Positions 25,908 through 35,511 are shown, counted from the stretch's first letter. The stretch is DNA of 64,000 nucleotides from Alteraurantiacibacter buctensis (GCF_009827655.1 NZ_WTYV01000003.1:62001-126000); one strand, 5' to 3'. The notes: generated from the letters alone by a model not told the origin. Translations and numbers: made by a program.

Positions 25908-26399
25908 GTGACGACAGAGCACCGTCCATCAGCTGAAGAGGAGGATGAACTGCTGCGGCTCGACCGGCAGCTGTGCTTCCCCCTCTATGCCGCAACCAAT
26001 CTTCTCCAGCGCCTGTATCGGCCGCTGCTGGAACCGCTTGGCCTGACCTATTCGCAATACCTCGTGATGCTGGTTCTGTGGGAGCGTGAGCCCGTCACGG
26101 TAGGTGCGCTGCAGTCCTGCCTGCACCTCGATGTCGGCACGCTCAGCCCCATGCTCAAGCGCATGGAGCGTGCCGGGCTGGTGGAACGGATGCGCGATCC
26201 GCAAGACGAACGCCGCGTTCTGATTGCACCCACTGCGCATGGGCGCGATCTGCATAGCGCAGCTCGGGAAATACCGCGTGCCTTGTCGAAGCAGGTGGGA
26301 ATTGAGGAAAACCAGCTCGCCGATCTGCGCGCCATGACCAGTGCCTTGGTCGAGCGTTTGGGAGAGGCCGCGGAGCAGGACGGCCATCACTCCGCATGA
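25908..26399 (+). CDS. ohrR: MarR-family organic-peroxide sensor/repressor, copy 1
   Basis: OhrR represses ohr until its reactive cysteine is oxidised. The 163-residue protein has the sensing cysteine C23 in LDRQLCFPLYAATN, a winged HTH (TVGALQSCLHLDVGTLSPMLKRMERAGLV) and the wing RDPQDERRVLI. It starts with GTG 25908 shortly after ohr. The stop region adjoins a GST gene in the same direction, which may be part of the same peroxide-responsive unit. Family and role are clear; direct control of both ohr copies is an inference from the shared operator half-site. Confidence 0.95.
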   Translation: MTTEHRPSAEEEDELLRLDRQLCFPLYAATNLLQRLYRPLLEPLGLTYSQYLVMLVLWEREPVTVGALQSCLHLDVGTLSPMLKRMERAGLVERMRDPQDERRVLIAPTAHGRDLHSAAREIPRALSKQVGIEENQLADLRAMTSALVERLGEAAEQDGHHSA

Positions 26400-26452
26400 T
26401 CCTGACCCTTGCGCCAAAAACAAACTATGCGCCCACTCCAGAGGATAAACGC

Positions 26453-27085
26453 ATGATCGTCGTTCACCACCTTGAAACTTCGCGTTCGACACGTATTCTG
26501 TGGCTATTGGAAGAGCTTGATCTCGAATACGAGCTGCAAAGCCACGCCAGGGTTAGCGGACGCGCGCCCGAAAATCTCAAGCATATCCATCCGCTGGGCA
26601 AGGCGCCCTTCATCGTCGATGGCGATCTGGTCCTTGCGGAATCGAGCGCGATCCTGCGCTATATCGACGCTCGTTACGGCGATGGCCGTCATTCTCCCAA
26701 GGCGGGCACCGCACAGGGCGCGATGCACGACCAATGGCTCGATCTGGCGGAGGGGTCTGCCAGTTTTCCGCTTCTGCTGCCGTTGCTGGGCCGGATGATG
26801 GGCGGGCTTCCCGATCCGATCGCGCAGTTCGCGGATGCGCGAGGCAAGGATCTGCTCGCCTACATTTCCGAAGGGGTGGGCGAAGGGCCTTTCCTGATGG
26901 GCGGTGAACTGACGCTAGCCGACATCCAGATGGTCTATACGCTTGAAATCGCCAGAATGGCAGGCGCCCTCGATGCCTATCAAGTGCTACAATCCTATCT
27001 GGACCGGCTGCACCGACAACCGGGCCTGATCAAGGCGATCGAACGGGGTGGCCCACTGGTGCCGCCCGAGCTGGCGAGCGCCTGA
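26453..27085 (+). CDS. Glutathione S-transferase
   Basis: This 210-residue cytosolic GST has an N-terminal thioredoxin-like domain (VVHHLETSRSTRILWLLEEL, HPLGKAPFIVDGDLVLAESSAILRYI with the cis-proline and the ES glutathione-binding pair) and a helical C-terminal domain (GEGPFLMGGELTLADIQM). A serine or tyrosine near residues 9-11 should activate glutathione. The start at 26453 has AGAGG upstream; the longer frame from 26396 overlaps ohrR. Position behind ohr-ohrR suggests detoxification of peroxide or electrophile products. Confidence 0.92.
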   Translation: MIVVHHLETSRSTRILWLLEELDLEYELQSHARVSGRAPENLKHIHPLGKAPFIVDGDLVLAESSAILRYIDARYGDGRHSPKAGTAQGAMHDQWLDLAEGSASFPLLLPLLGRMMGGLPDPIAQFADARGKDLLAYISEGVGEGPFLMGGELTLADIQMVYTLEIARMAGALDAYQVLQSYLDRLHRQPGLIKAIERGGPLVPPELASA

Positions 27086-27198
27086 CCCCCACGAGACCCG
27101 ACAAACGCATTAACTCACCGAATCCGTAATTCATCACTTGATTAAATAGTAATTGCGTCTATCTACCTGTCCATTCGCGGCGCGTTGAAGGATAGATC

Positions 27199-27834
27199 AT
27201 GGCGCAATCCGAACGAACGCGCGGTCGGCCCAGAAAGAACGAGATAGATTCCGTGCAGGCCATCATGGACAGCGCGGTCCCCATATTCGCCGCCAAGGGT
27301 TTTGACGCCACCAACCTGCGTGAAATCGCCGATGATGCGGGGGTCAACATGGCCCTGGTGTCTTACAATTTCGGGTCCAAGCTGGATTTGTGGAAGCGGA
27401 TCATCGAGATCATTGGCCAGAAGATCGAAGCGGCGCAGATGTTGCTGGCCAAGACCACCGGCTTCAGCGATCCGGGCACTACGCTACGAGCCGCGATGAG
27501 TGCCTATATCGGCTTCATGGCGGCCCGGCCCGACGCGGCGCGCTTCATGGTGCGCGACATCGATCATGATCCTGAACGGGCGCAGTGGATATATGACCAT
27601 GTGACTCGCCGTCTGCTCGATCAATTCCTCCCTCTCATCGCACGAGCAAAAGCGGACGGCGCGATCAGCGCCGCGCATCCTGAAATGACCTTCCTGCAAT
27701 TCGCCTTCGGCACGGCCGCCTGCATATTGCGGCGCGACCGGCTGACGCAGGATTCGCCTGAATTTTCCGATGATGGCCGTTTTCGCGCAGCCCTGCACGC
27801 AACCCTTGTCGAACCGCTGTTCCACGGTGACTGA
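27199..27834 (+). CDS. TetR/AcrR-family regulator of the drug exporter
   Basis: This is a 211-residue repressor. The N-terminal HTH is typical (AIMDSAVPIFAAKGFDATNLREIADDAGVNMALVSYNFGSKLDLWKRI) and the C-terminal ligand-binding domain is of the CecR/DUF1956 kind. AAGGAT lies upstream of the ATG. The stop overlaps the MFS transporter start, so the regulator heads the exporter operon and probably represses it. The AT-rich 27120-27160 region upstream, with GTAATT twice, is a possible operator and promoter. Confidence 0.9.
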   Translation: MAQSERTRGRPRKNEIDSVQAIMDSAVPIFAAKGFDATNLREIADDAGVNMALVSYNFGSKLDLWKRIIEIIGQKIEAAQMLLAKTTGFSDPGTTLRAAMSAYIGFMAARPDAARFMVRDIDHDPERAQWIYDHVTRRLLDQFLPLIARAKADGAISAAHPEMTFLQFAFGTAACILRRDRLTQDSPEFSDDGRFRAALHATLVEPLFHGD

Positions 27835-29503
27835 CGCAACGCCTTCATCCGGCGGCTATGTGTTCAAGCCGCACGAACGGCCTTTCCTGGCCGGTTCTCC
27901 CGCCAACCCGGATCATCCGACGCGGCGCAAGGCAGGCTATCTGCTGATAGGGATATATCTGGCCGTGCTCGGCGGTTTCCAGAACGGCCTGCTGCTGGCC
28001 AATCTCACCAGTCTGCAGGGCCATCTCGCGCTCACCCCGGTGGAATCGGGCTGGGTCACTGTCGCCTACAATATGACCAATGCGTGCATGAGCATATTGC
28101 TGTTCAAGATGCGCCAGCAGTTCGGCATCCAGCGTTTCGTCAGGGTCGCCATGGGTGCGTTGCTGCTGGCCAACTTCGTGCAACTGTTCGACGCAGGCTA
28201 CCAGATCGAACTCGTCTCGCGCGGGATTTCCGGCATCGCCGCCAGCTGCCTATCGACGCTGGGCATCTATTACCTGATGCAGGGCCTGCCGCCGAAAGCG
28301 CGGATCGCGGGCGTGCTGATTGGCCTTGGCCTGTCGCAGATTGCCCTGCCGCTTGCACGCGCCATCTCGCCCGCACTGGTTGCCGGGGGCGACATCACCC
28401 ACTTGTTCGACCTGCAATTCGCACTTTCGTTGGTGGCTTTCGGTTCGGTCTTCATCCTGCCGTTACCGCCAGGCGAGATTGAAAAGGCATTCGAGAAGCT
28501 CGATCTTGTCACCTTTCCGTTGCTGGCCACCGGGATGGCGCTGCTATGCACCTTTCTTGTTCAGGGCCGTATACAGTGGTGGACCACCCCGTGGCTGGGA
28601 TGGGCGCTGGCGGGCGCCATGGTGATGATCGGCGCCGCATTCCTGATCGAACATAACCGCGCCAATCCCATGCTGCATACCCGCTGGATGACGAGCAAGA
28701 ACATCCTCATCTTTGCCGTTACCGGCGCCCTGATGCGGGTTTTGCTGTCCGAACAGGGTTTTGGAGCTGGCGGCCTGCTGGCCACAGTCGGCATGATAAA
28801 CGATCAACTGGTGACCTATTACTGGATCATTACCGGCGCGACGTTGCTTGGCCTTGTGGTGCTGATCGTGCGACTGGATGTCAGTGATCTGCAACGCCCA
28901 TTGCTGGTGGCGCTGGCGCTGATTGCCGTGGCGGCTTTCATCGATACGCGCGCCGGCCTGCTGTCGCGCCCGGAGAATTTCTACTGGACGCAGGCGATGA
29001 TGGCCTTTGCCGCGATCTACTTCATCGGATCGGCCATGATGGAAGGGTTGCTGCGCGCACTGGCACGGGGGATGGACTATATCATCAGCTTCATTGCCGT
29101 GTTCTCGCTTTCGCAAACACTGGGCGGGCTGGCCGGTGTTGCCGGGCTGGCCGCGTTCCAGACCATTCGGACAAAAGTGCATCTGATGGAAATCGGGCGG
29201 GAATTATCGCTGACCGATCCCGCCGTTGCGCAGGCCATCCAGCAGCGTGCTGCCGCCTATAACGCCACCATGGCCGATCCGGTGCTGCGGCAGGCCAGCG
29301 GCGCCGGGCAACTGATCCAGCAGGCGGGGCGCGACGCGGCGATCCTTGCCTTCAACGACATGTTTTTCCTCATTGGTGTGATTGCGTCCATCGCCTTTGC
29401 AGTGCTCCTTGCGAACTGGCTCTACAACCGTGCGCGCGGGATCAAGCCCCTGGCCAAGGAACTTGAGGCGCTTGCAGCGATCATGGGCGGAGCAAAAGAA
29501 TGA
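27827..29503 (+). CDS. MFS multidrug exporter, EmrB/DHA2-like
   Basis: This 558-residue inner-membrane protein has about 14 hydrophobic segments, consistent with the DHA2 drug:H+ antiporter family; the first is YLLIGIYLAVLGGFQNGLLLANL, and a large loop precedes the last segment. The GTG at 27827 overlaps the TetR stop. HlyD-type adaptor and outer-membrane factor genes follow with ATGA and single-base overlaps, giving a complete EmrAB-TolC-type tripartite pump. The substrate is unknown. Some motif C glycine/proline residues of classical EmrB are not evident, so it may belong to a divergent subfamily. Confidence 0.88.
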   Translation: MTDATPSSGGYVFKPHERPFLAGSPANPDHPTRRKAGYLLIGIYLAVLGGFQNGLLLANLTSLQGHLALTPVESGWVTVAYNMTNACMSILLFKMRQQFGIQRFVRVAMGALLLANFVQLFDAGYQIELVSRGISGIAASCLSTLGIYYLMQGLPPKARIAGVLIGLGLSQIALPLARAISPALVAGGDITHLFDLQFALSLVAFGSVFILPLPPGEIEKAFEKLDLVTFPLLATGMALLCTFLVQGRIQWWTTPWLGWALAGAMVMIGAAFLIEHNRANPMLHTRWMTSKNILIFAVTGALMRVLLSEQGFGAGGLLATVGMINDQLVTYYWIITGATLLGLVVLIVRLDVSDLQRPLLVALALIAVAAFIDTRAGLLSRPENFYWTQAMMAFAAIYFIGSAMMEGLLRALARGMDYIISFIAVFSLSQTLGGLAGVAGLAAFQTIRTKVHLMEIGRELSLTDPAVAQAIQQRAAAYNATMADPVLRQASGAGQLIQQAGRDAAILAFNDMFFLIGVIASIAFAVLLANWLYNRARGIKPLAKELEALAAIMGGAKE

Positions 29504-30693
29504 GCCAGAAAAAGCCAGACCAGCAAACCGAAGGGGCCAGCAAAGGGCCGGACATGCAACCAGACAAAACACCTGATAACGGCACCGGTACAATTCCCGG
29601 TGAAGGGGGTTCCGAGGCAGAACCCACGGCGGACGAGACCAGTGCCGAAGGATGGGCCCCGGAGAGATCGCGCCTCAAGACGATCTTCTTTGCCCTTGCC
29701 ATCATCGCTGGCGCACTGGCCGTGCTCTATGCCTGGCAGTTGCCGCCGTTTCAGGCGGACAGCCAGACGACGGACAATGCCTATGTGCGCGGCCAGACCA
29801 CTGTCATCAGTCCGCAGGTCGGCGGATATGTCACCGAAGTGCTGGTGCGGGATTTCGCCGATGTAAAAGAGGGCGAACCGCTGGTGCGCATCGATGACAG
29901 GATCTACCGGCAACGGGTGGCACAGGGCGAGGCCGGCATGGCAGCGCAGAACGCCAGCCTCGCCAATGCGGCACAGAGCCGGCGCTCGGCTGAGGCGCAG
30001 CTGCGCCTGCAAGAGGCCTCCGTCGCCAATGCCCGCGCCCAGCTGGCCAAAGCGCGGGCCGATATACGCCGGGTCGACGAACTGGTCGGCGAAGGATCGG
30101 TATCGCTGCGCGAACGCGACCAGACACGGGCTGCCTTGCGTCAGGCAGAGGCGGGTGTGGCGCAGGCCATGGCTCAACGCGACATCGCGCGCGAGCAGCT
30201 GCGCTCGGTCGATGTCGGGCAAGGCGGGTTGGAAGCGCAGGTCGAAGGAGCCACCGCATCGCGCGACCTTGCGCAGATCGATCTCGACAACACTGTTATT
30301 CGCGCCCCGCGCGATGGCCGTCTGAGCGAGGTTTCGGTGCGTGAAGGGCAGCTGGTCTCGCCCGGCACGCAGATGATGTATCTGGTGCCGGAACAGCTGT
30401 GGGTGGTCGCCAATTTCAAGGAAGCCCAAACTGCCGGGATCAGAGTGGGCCAACCAGCCACACTCAGGATCGACGCGCTGGGCGGGCTTGAACTTGCAGG
30501 CACGGTGCAGAGCGTCTCGCCCGCTGCGGGTAGCGAATTCAGCGTCATCAAGCCCGATACCGGCGCAGGCAACTTCGTAAAGGTTCCGCAGCGCATCGCA
30601 GTGAGTATTCGCATCGATCCGAACCAGGAAGCGGCGGCCAGACTGGGGCCGGGCATGTCGGTGATCGCAACGGTTCACACGGGGGATCGCTGA
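29500..30693 (+). CDS. HlyD/EmrA-family membrane fusion protein
   Basis: This is a 397-residue periplasmic adaptor. A hydrophilic, Pro/Gly/Glu-rich cytoplasmic tail of about 60 residues is followed by one membrane segment (TIFFALAIIAGALAVLYAW), then the lipoyl domain (TDNAYVRGQTTVISPQVGGYVTEVLV), a long alpha-hairpin coiled coil (residues about 140-250) and the second lipoyl half (VIRAPRDGRLSEVSVREGQLVSPG). The start ATG overlaps the MFS stop and the stop overlaps the next start by one base. It links the MFS pump to the outer-membrane factor. Confidence 0.93.
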   Translation: MSQKKPDQQTEGASKGPDMQPDKTPDNGTGTIPGEGGSEAEPTADETSAEGWAPERSRLKTIFFALAIIAGALAVLYAWQLPPFQADSQTTDNAYVRGQTTVISPQVGGYVTEVLVRDFADVKEGEPLVRIDDRIYRQRVAQGEAGMAAQNASLANAAQSRRSAEAQLRLQEASVANARAQLAKARADIRRVDELVGEGSVSLRERDQTRAALRQAEAGVAQAMAQRDIAREQLRSVDVGQGGLEAQVEGATASRDLAQIDLDNTVIRAPRDGRLSEVSVREGQLVSPGTQMMYLVPEQLWVVANFKEAQTAGIRVGQPATLRIDALGGLELAGTVQSVSPAAGSEFSVIKPDTGAGNFVKVPQRIAVSIRIDPNQEAAARLGPGMSVIATVHTGDR

Positions 30694-32078
30694 TGCGCCG
30701 CCACACCGCCCGCCGTTTGACCCCGATCGCCTTCCTTGCCGCTTTGGCCGGATGCGCACCCACGCTTGCGCCAATCCCCGATGCCAGCGTGGTGACGCCG
30801 CCTGTCGCATGGCGGACGCACCTAGATGCGCGCGGCGATGTAGAGCGGCAGTGGTGGGATGCCTTTGGCGATCCGGCACTTTCGCAAATCGTGGCCGATG
30901 CACAGGCCAACAATCCCGATATCGCCATCGCAGCCGCGCGTGTTCGTGAAGCGCGCGGGCAGGAACGCGCCGCGCGCAGCCTGCTGCTCCCCACGCTCAA
31001 CGCCACGGCGGGGATCAGCGAATCGCGCAGCCTGAACGCCTTTGGCAGCGCCAACGAGGGGCTGGCCGCGCAACCGCTGTTTCAGGCGGCTTACGAGATC
31101 GATCTGTTCGGCCTCAACCGGGCACAGATAGATGCCGCGCGCGCCAACAGCGCGGCAACACAGGCAGCGCGGGAAGCCGCCACGCTAGCTGTTACAGCAG
31201 CTACGGTATCTGGCTATATCACCCTGCTGACGCTCGATAGCAGGCTCGAAATTCTGCGGGAGGCGCTTGCCGCGCGCGCCGAGGCGCTGAGGATCGCGCG
31301 CGACCGTGCGGAGGCTGGCTATACCTCGCAGCTCGAACTGCGGCAGGCAGAGGCCGAATATCGCGCCGCGCAGCAACAAATTCCCGCGATAGAAGCCGCG
31401 ATTGCCAGGCAGGAAAACGCGCTGTCGCAGCTGGTCGGGCAAACCCCGCGCGCTGTCGCCCGCGGCGGAACCTTCGCCGATCTGCAAGCGCCCGCCATTC
31501 CCGCCGTTCTCCCAAGCGAATTGACGCGGCGTCGGCCCGACATTGCTCAGGCGGAATTCACTCTGGCCGCTAGCGACGCCCGCCTGCGCGCGGCGCGGGC
31601 GCAGTTTCTTCCGCAACTGCGCCTTGCCGCCTCTGCCGGTGCGGTGCTTTCGTCGAACCTGGACGATCCGGTGGGGATCTGGTCGTTTGGCGGTAGCGTC
31701 CTTGCACCCCTGTTCAGCGGTGGCAGGCTGGAAGGGCAGTTCGACGCCGCGACAGCCCAGCGTGATCAGGCCGCCTTCGCCTATCAGCGCACGGTCCTGA
31801 CGGCATTTCGCGAGGTAGAGGATCAACTGGCCGTGATTGACCGTCTGGCACAGCAGGAGCGCGCCCTGCAGGCCCAGCGCGCAGCCGTGGCCGATGCCCT
31901 TCGCCATGCCACCAACCGGTATCGTGCAGGCTATTCGCCCTACCTCGAACAGATCGACGCGCAGCGCGCGCTGCTGTCGGTCGATCTCGCGCTAGTTCAG
32001 ATCCAGAGCGACCGCCTCAATGCCCATGTCGCGCTATACCAGGCGCTGGGCGGCGCTCCGGGCGACTCGCCGTCATGA
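30693..32078 (+). CDS. NodT-type outer-membrane efflux lipoprotein
   Basis: This 461-residue TolC-like channel is predicted to be a lipoprotein: the signal FLAALAGC ends with a lipobox cysteine at about residue 23. Two OEP repeats are visible; characteristic words are WWDAFGDPALSQIVADAQANNPDI, AAYEIDLFGLNRAQIDAARAN, RRRPDIAQAEFTLAASDARL and the SFGGSVLAPLFSGGRLEGQFDAA segment. It completes the exporter operon that starts with the TetR gene at 27199. No terminator was seen after it. Confidence 0.93.
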   Translation: MRRHTARRLTPIAFLAALAGCAPTLAPIPDASVVTPPVAWRTHLDARGDVERQWWDAFGDPALSQIVADAQANNPDIAIAAARVREARGQERAARSLLLPTLNATAGISESRSLNAFGSANEGLAAQPLFQAAYEIDLFGLNRAQIDAARANSAATQAAREAATLAVTAATVSGYITLLTLDSRLEILREALAARAEALRIARDRAEAGYTSQLELRQAEAEYRAAQQQIPAIEAAIARQENALSQLVGQTPRAVARGGTFADLQAPAIPAVLPSELTRRRPDIAQAEFTLAASDARLRAARAQFLPQLRLAASAGAVLSSNLDDPVGIWSFGGSVLAPLFSGGRLEGQFDAATAQRDQAAFAYQRTVLTAFREVEDQLAVIDRLAQQERALQAQRAAVADALRHATNRYRAGYSPYLEQIDAQRALLSVDLALVQIQSDRLNAHVALYQALGGAPGDSPS

Positions 32079-32450
32079 ACAAAATCCAGTAACTGGCTGG
32101 ATGTCGCACAGTGGCCAATTTTCGCCTGTCATCGGCCCGCGTAAATACGACCGTTTCCAGCGCTGCGAGGTTGAGCACTGATGGCAATCGTGGGGGGATG
32201 GAAGAGGGAAACCAGACAAGCCTGAGGTCTGCCCTCGCGCCAATTGCCCTTGTTCAGTAGGCACAGTTTCACCGCAGCATTGCTGCCGTCGGCCCAAAGC
32301 GCCGACCCCGTTACGAAACTCGACATATCGCTGACCAGGAACAGCGCATGCTGCCTACCCGATCTTAGCGACCACTGTCGCATGCCGAATGTCGGCATTC
32401 CCCCGTCGCCCGGCTGAGAGAAGACGGTCCAAAATCGGCCCAGAAGCCGC
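32079..32450. other. 372-bp region without genes
   Basis: Only short open frames without ribosome binding sites. The sequence has patchy short inverted motifs such as ATGCCGAATGTCGGCAT (32383-32399) that resemble degenerate intergenic repeats of sphingomonads. Nothing else could be supported. Confidence 0.4.
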
Positions 32451-32753
32451 TCACGCAGCCTTTGCGAACTTATCGACCTTGATGTCGCCTTCGTGCTCGC
32501 GAGCCTGAGCAAGCTCGTAGGCCGTCTGCATCCGTAGCAGCGTATCGGCCTTGACGCCGAAGGCCTTCTCGAACCGGATCGCCATATCCGCTGACAGGCT
32601 GGCATTGCCGTTGAGCAAAGTACTCAGCGCCTGGCGGGAAACGCCAAAATGCTCGGCAAGAGCCGTGACGCTAACCCCGGCAGGTTCGACAATCTCGCTC
32701 TTCAGCCAGTCACCCACATTGACGGCGAGCGACGGGTGCATCTTAAGCGCCAT
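32451..32753 (-). CDS. higA: HigA-type antitoxin
   Basis: This is a 100-residue Xre-family HTH protein: VGDWLKSEIVEPAGVSVTALAEHFGVSRQALSTLLNGNASLSADMAIRFEKAFGV. It follows and overlaps higB by 11 bp, the usual reversed toxin-antitoxin order of HigBA. The start at 32753 has GGAGG six bases upstream; the longer frame to 32795 lies inside higB. It should neutralise HigB and repress the operon. Confidence 0.93.
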   Translation of the reverse strand: MALKMHPSLAVNVGDWLKSEIVEPAGVSVTALAEHFGVSRQALSTLLNGNASLSADMAIRFEKAFGVKADTLLRMQTAYELAQAREHEGDIKVDKFAKAA

Positions 32754-33033
32754 GATAATCCTCCAGATCCATATCGAACAGTGCGCCTTCATCATTCACA
32801 CCGAATGTCATGCGCCAATTGCGTGTTACGGTCATCGACCAGGTGCCCTTGCGGTCTCCGGTCAGTTCATGCAGGCCAAAGTTGGGCGGGACCGATAATT
32901 CGTCCAGACCTTCGGCGGCATCGATGAATGCGAGCATCTTGCGTAGTCGGCCTACATCGCCAACCAGGCCCTTGGCATTGCCGGTTTCGAAGAAACGCCG
33001 CAGACCCTTGTGCCTGATGCTCTGGATTTCCAT
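32743..33033 (-). CDS. higB: HigB-type mRNA interferase toxin
   Basis: This is a 96-residue RelE/ParE-fold toxin that cleaves translating mRNA. Recognisable are IRHKGLRRFFETGNAKGL, LRKMLAFIDAAEG, FGLHELTGDRKGTWSMTVTRNWRMTF and the C-terminal DMDLEDYHG. It is first in the operon with higA; an AT-rich promoter segment lies just upstream at 33040-33090 and is shared with the divergent recombinase. The pair probably stabilises this cargo segment. Confidence 0.93.
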   Translation of the reverse strand: MEIQSIRHKGLRRFFETGNAKGLVGDVGRLRKMLAFIDAAEGLDELSVPPNFGLHELTGDRKGTWSMTVTRNWRMTFGVNDEGALFDMDLEDYHGA

Positions 33034-33152
33034 ACAGCATGGATAGTCTCAAGTCCGCAAATTGTCAAGTGTCGCGCGACACATTGCGGGAAGGTTGTTC
33101 ATCCTGCCAGCGTCTGATCCGCCCCGGTCAATTCCGACCGTGGAGAACGACA

Positions 33153-33785
33153 ATGGGATATTCGAGATATGATCCGGCCATGCAGCGCCGACCCGCCTGG
33201 AACGCTGGAAAGAATGTAGGGACCAAGCGTCCGCTCACCCAGAAGCAAATCTGGGCGATCCGCTTCCACCTCGATCGCGAGGGCCGGTTGCGGGACAAAG
33301 CGCTGTTCGACCTTGCCATCGACAGCAAGCTGCGGGGTTGCGATCTGGTCAAGATCAAGATCGGTGACGTAGTTGCGGGGGCCGACAGCCGTACCCGCGC
33401 AATCGTCATTCAGCAGAAAACCAATCGACCCGTTCAGTTCGAAATAACTGCCGATGTTCGCTCGACGCTCTTATCTTGGCTGGAGCGTCGGGGTGGATCA
33501 ACAAGCGATTATCTATTCCCGAGCCGCGTTGATCCGGCGGGGCACATGAGTACGCGGCAATATGCCCGCCTGGTTGACGAGTGGGTGACGGCAATTGGCC
33601 TGAGAAAAGCAGAATACGGCACGCATTCGCTGCGACGGACGAAGGCCGCCATGATCTATCGAGCCACAGGCAACATCCGTGCGATCCAGATCCTGCTCGG
33701 CCACACGAAGATCGAGAACACAGTGCGTTATCTCGGCGTCGATGTCGAAGACGCCTTATTGCTGGCGGAACGAACGGAGATCTGA
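33153..33785 (+). CDS. Small tyrosine recombinase
   Basis: This 210-residue integrase-like protein consists mostly of the catalytic domain: R in SKLRGCDLVKIKIGDV, K in QQKTNRPVQFEI, HSLRRTKAA (HxxR), LLGHTKIENTVRYLGV with the nucleophile tyrosine. It lacks a long N-terminal arm domain, like the short phage-type integrases often found scattered in alphaproteobacterial genomes. The start at 33153 has GGAG seven bases upstream; longer frames from 33039 lack one. It is divergent from higBA. Whether it moves any DNA is unknown; a 9-bp inverted repeat follows its stop. Confidence 0.85.
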   Translation: MGYSRYDPAMQRRPAWNAGKNVGTKRPLTQKQIWAIRFHLDREGRLRDKALFDLAIDSKLRGCDLVKIKIGDVVAGADSRTRAIVIQQKTNRPVQFEITADVRSTLLSWLERRGGSTSDYLFPSRVDPAGHMSTRQYARLVDEWVTAIGLRKAEYGTHSLRRTKAAMIYRATGNIRAIQILLGHTKIENTVRYLGVDVEDALLLAERTEI

Positions 33786-33796
33786 GGGATCGGGCT

Positions 33797-33821
33797 GCCG
33801 TGCACGTCGGTCGTGCACGGC
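33797..33821. repeat. 9-bp inverted repeat between convergent genes
   Basis: GCCGTGCAC (33797-33805) and GTGCACGGC (33813-33821) are separated by 7 bases. It lies 11 bp after the recombinase stop and before the convergent gene at 33889. It may be a bidirectional terminator stem without a T-run, or a recombinase site. Confidence 0.5.
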
Positions 33822-33888
33822 CGCTTCAGATCACTCGGCCCCATGATCGGACAGTCCGGAAACGACCCGGTCCGGGACGATTATCGTC

Positions 33889-35511
33889 TCAGCAACCGCC
33901 TAACTGCATTGCCTCAAAGCTGTCCCTCTGGCCGCCATCCTCGAAATCGATACGCAGGTGAATGAAACCAAAAGAGGGTTCATTGGGATCGTAGAGCGCC
34001 TCCGCGATCCGATTGACGCTCATGCTGAGCGCTCCCTTGCGGAAAAGCCCCTGCGATCCCGGAACGGGTTCGAGGACCGTCGTCGTTCCGTTGTAGTTGA
34101 CCTTCCAGCCGGACAGATTCCACCCGTCGGGATGCCTGATCGAAGTAGCCACGCTGGTCGCGAACAGCGAGTGAACCTGGGTGCGGACATGGGCAAAGGC
34201 CTGATCCACGCTTGCGGGCATTCGGCCATTGGCGGGCAGGAAGTAGATATCCGTGGAGCAACCGCTGTCCGAATCAAACTCGCCCTCGACGGGCGCCAGG
34301 CGGTCGTGCAGCACGACCGCGCCGGTCACCCCGCTCGCTCCGAGCGTTTCGCGAAAAGGTTCCCTGACTCCACCGAGGACGACAGCATCGAGCGGGAGCT
34401 CCACTTCGTAAGGCCCCTCGGCATAGCTGCCCGCAGTATAGGCAAGTGCAGTCAGTTCGAGTTGGATTTGTCCCCGGGCATCCTTCGCAAAGCCGATCTG
34501 CAGCCTGTCGAAATCGGGGCAGGATCGGTTCTGGTTCGTCCCGCGCTCACGCCGCTGGGCCTGCAGCCCCGCGCAATATTCACGTCGCATGCGTCCGCTC
34601 CAAAGTCCGGCATCGAACACGTCGGTCCAGGCGATCTCCCGCCCCGCCTCGGCATCCCACAACAGTGCCCCGAGGAAACCACCCTGCGGACGGTTATTGG
34701 TGTAACCGGAAATGGCAATCGGCATGAGCCGCCCCAGGTCGCCCAGAGCGGACCAGCTGTAACCGGCCATATCGCGAATCTGCGAGGGCGTATTGTAGTC
34801 CTCCTGCCAGCGCTTCTGGTCCTCCAGCGCCGCGCTTTTGGCCCGAGCAAAGAGTTGCGGATTGTCGCGGATCGCGGGGTCATAGGAGAATTCGTAGTCG
34901 AAGTTCGGAAAGGTGTATTCCTCGACAATCGAGACATGGGTCATGCCTTCATATTCGTAGCTGCGCTGGCTGACTGATACCGGGATATTCTGACCCACGG
35001 CCAGCGAGCCCGCCGCCGAAGACCCGGAAGTCGGTGTTGCAAGGGGGACAGACTGCGGCGCGACCTGCGTCGGCCCATCGGGGCGGATCGCGGCGGGTGG
35101 TGCAGGAGGAAGCACGCCGGATCCGGCAGGCGCAGGCGCCGCTCCACCCAGAGGCATTCCGGGCCTCATATGTGCGGGCACGCCCGGCAGCGGATTAGCC
35201 GCACTAATGCCCATGCTCGCCAGGGTCGCTTCACCGATGCACTGTGTCTTGACCTGCCAGAAGCGGCCATAGCTCGCCTGGTCGACCGGCTCCGACTGTC
35301 CGTCATCCCGGAAAAGCGAGACCAGCTGGGCATTGCTGACACCCGCTGCCCGTGCTTTCGTGATGGTGCAGGAGCAAGATGCTGGCTGCGACATTTCGGT
35401 TGCACGGCAGGCTGCCTCCAGCGAACTGTCCTGAGAGGTCTGTGAATGACTGGGCAGCGCCGCAAACATCGCAAGCCCTGCTGCCGAACCGAGTATGAAC
35501 CTTGTCCGCAT
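33889..35511 (-). CDS. Exported DUF3298/DUF4163-like protein
   Basis: This is a 540-residue protein with a Sec signal peptide (MRTRFILGSAAGLAMFAALPSHSQ), then a cysteine-rich segment (ACRATEMSQPASCSCTITKA), a proline/alanine-rich linker of about 80 residues, and a C-terminal beta-rich region of the DUF4163/DUF3298 type (THVSIVEEYTFPNFDYEFSYDPAI, GALLWDAEAGREIAWTDVFDAG, YAEGPYEVELPLDAV). Such domains occur in peptidoglycan- or lipoprotein-linked periplasmic proteins, but the function is not established. The start at 35511 has GGGGGCACG upstream. It is convergent with the small recombinase. Confidence 0.75.
   Translation of the reverse strand: MRTRFILGSAAGLAMFAALPSHSQTSQDSSLEAACRATEMSQPASCSCTITKARAAGVSNAQLVSLFRDDGQSEPVDQASYGRFWQVKTQCIGEATLASMGISAANPLPGVPAHMRPGMPLGGAAPAPAGSGVLPPAPPAAIRPDGPTQVAPQSVPLATPTSGSSAAGSLAVGQNIPVSVSQRSYEYEGMTHVSIVEEYTFPNFDYEFSYDPAIRDNPQLFARAKSAALEDQKRWQEDYNTPSQIRDMAGYSWSALGDLGRLMPIAISGYTNNRPQGGFLGALLWDAEAGREIAWTDVFDAGLWSGRMRREYCAGLQAQRRERGTNQNRSCPDFDRLQIGFAKDARGQIQLELTALAYTAGSYAEGPYEVELPLDAVVLGGVREPFRETLGASGVTGAVVLHDRLAPVEGEFDSDSGCSTDIYFLPANGRMPASVDQAFAHVRTQVHSLFATSVATSIRHPDGWNLSGWKVNYNGTTTVLEPVPGSQGLFRKGALSMSVNRIAEALYDPNEPSFGFIHLRIDFEDGGQRDSFEAMQLGGC

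Noticed and set aside
27086-27198. Clear TetR palindromic operator before the exporter operon
   Set aside because: Only GTAATT in direct repeat within AT-rich DNA; no convincing palindrome.
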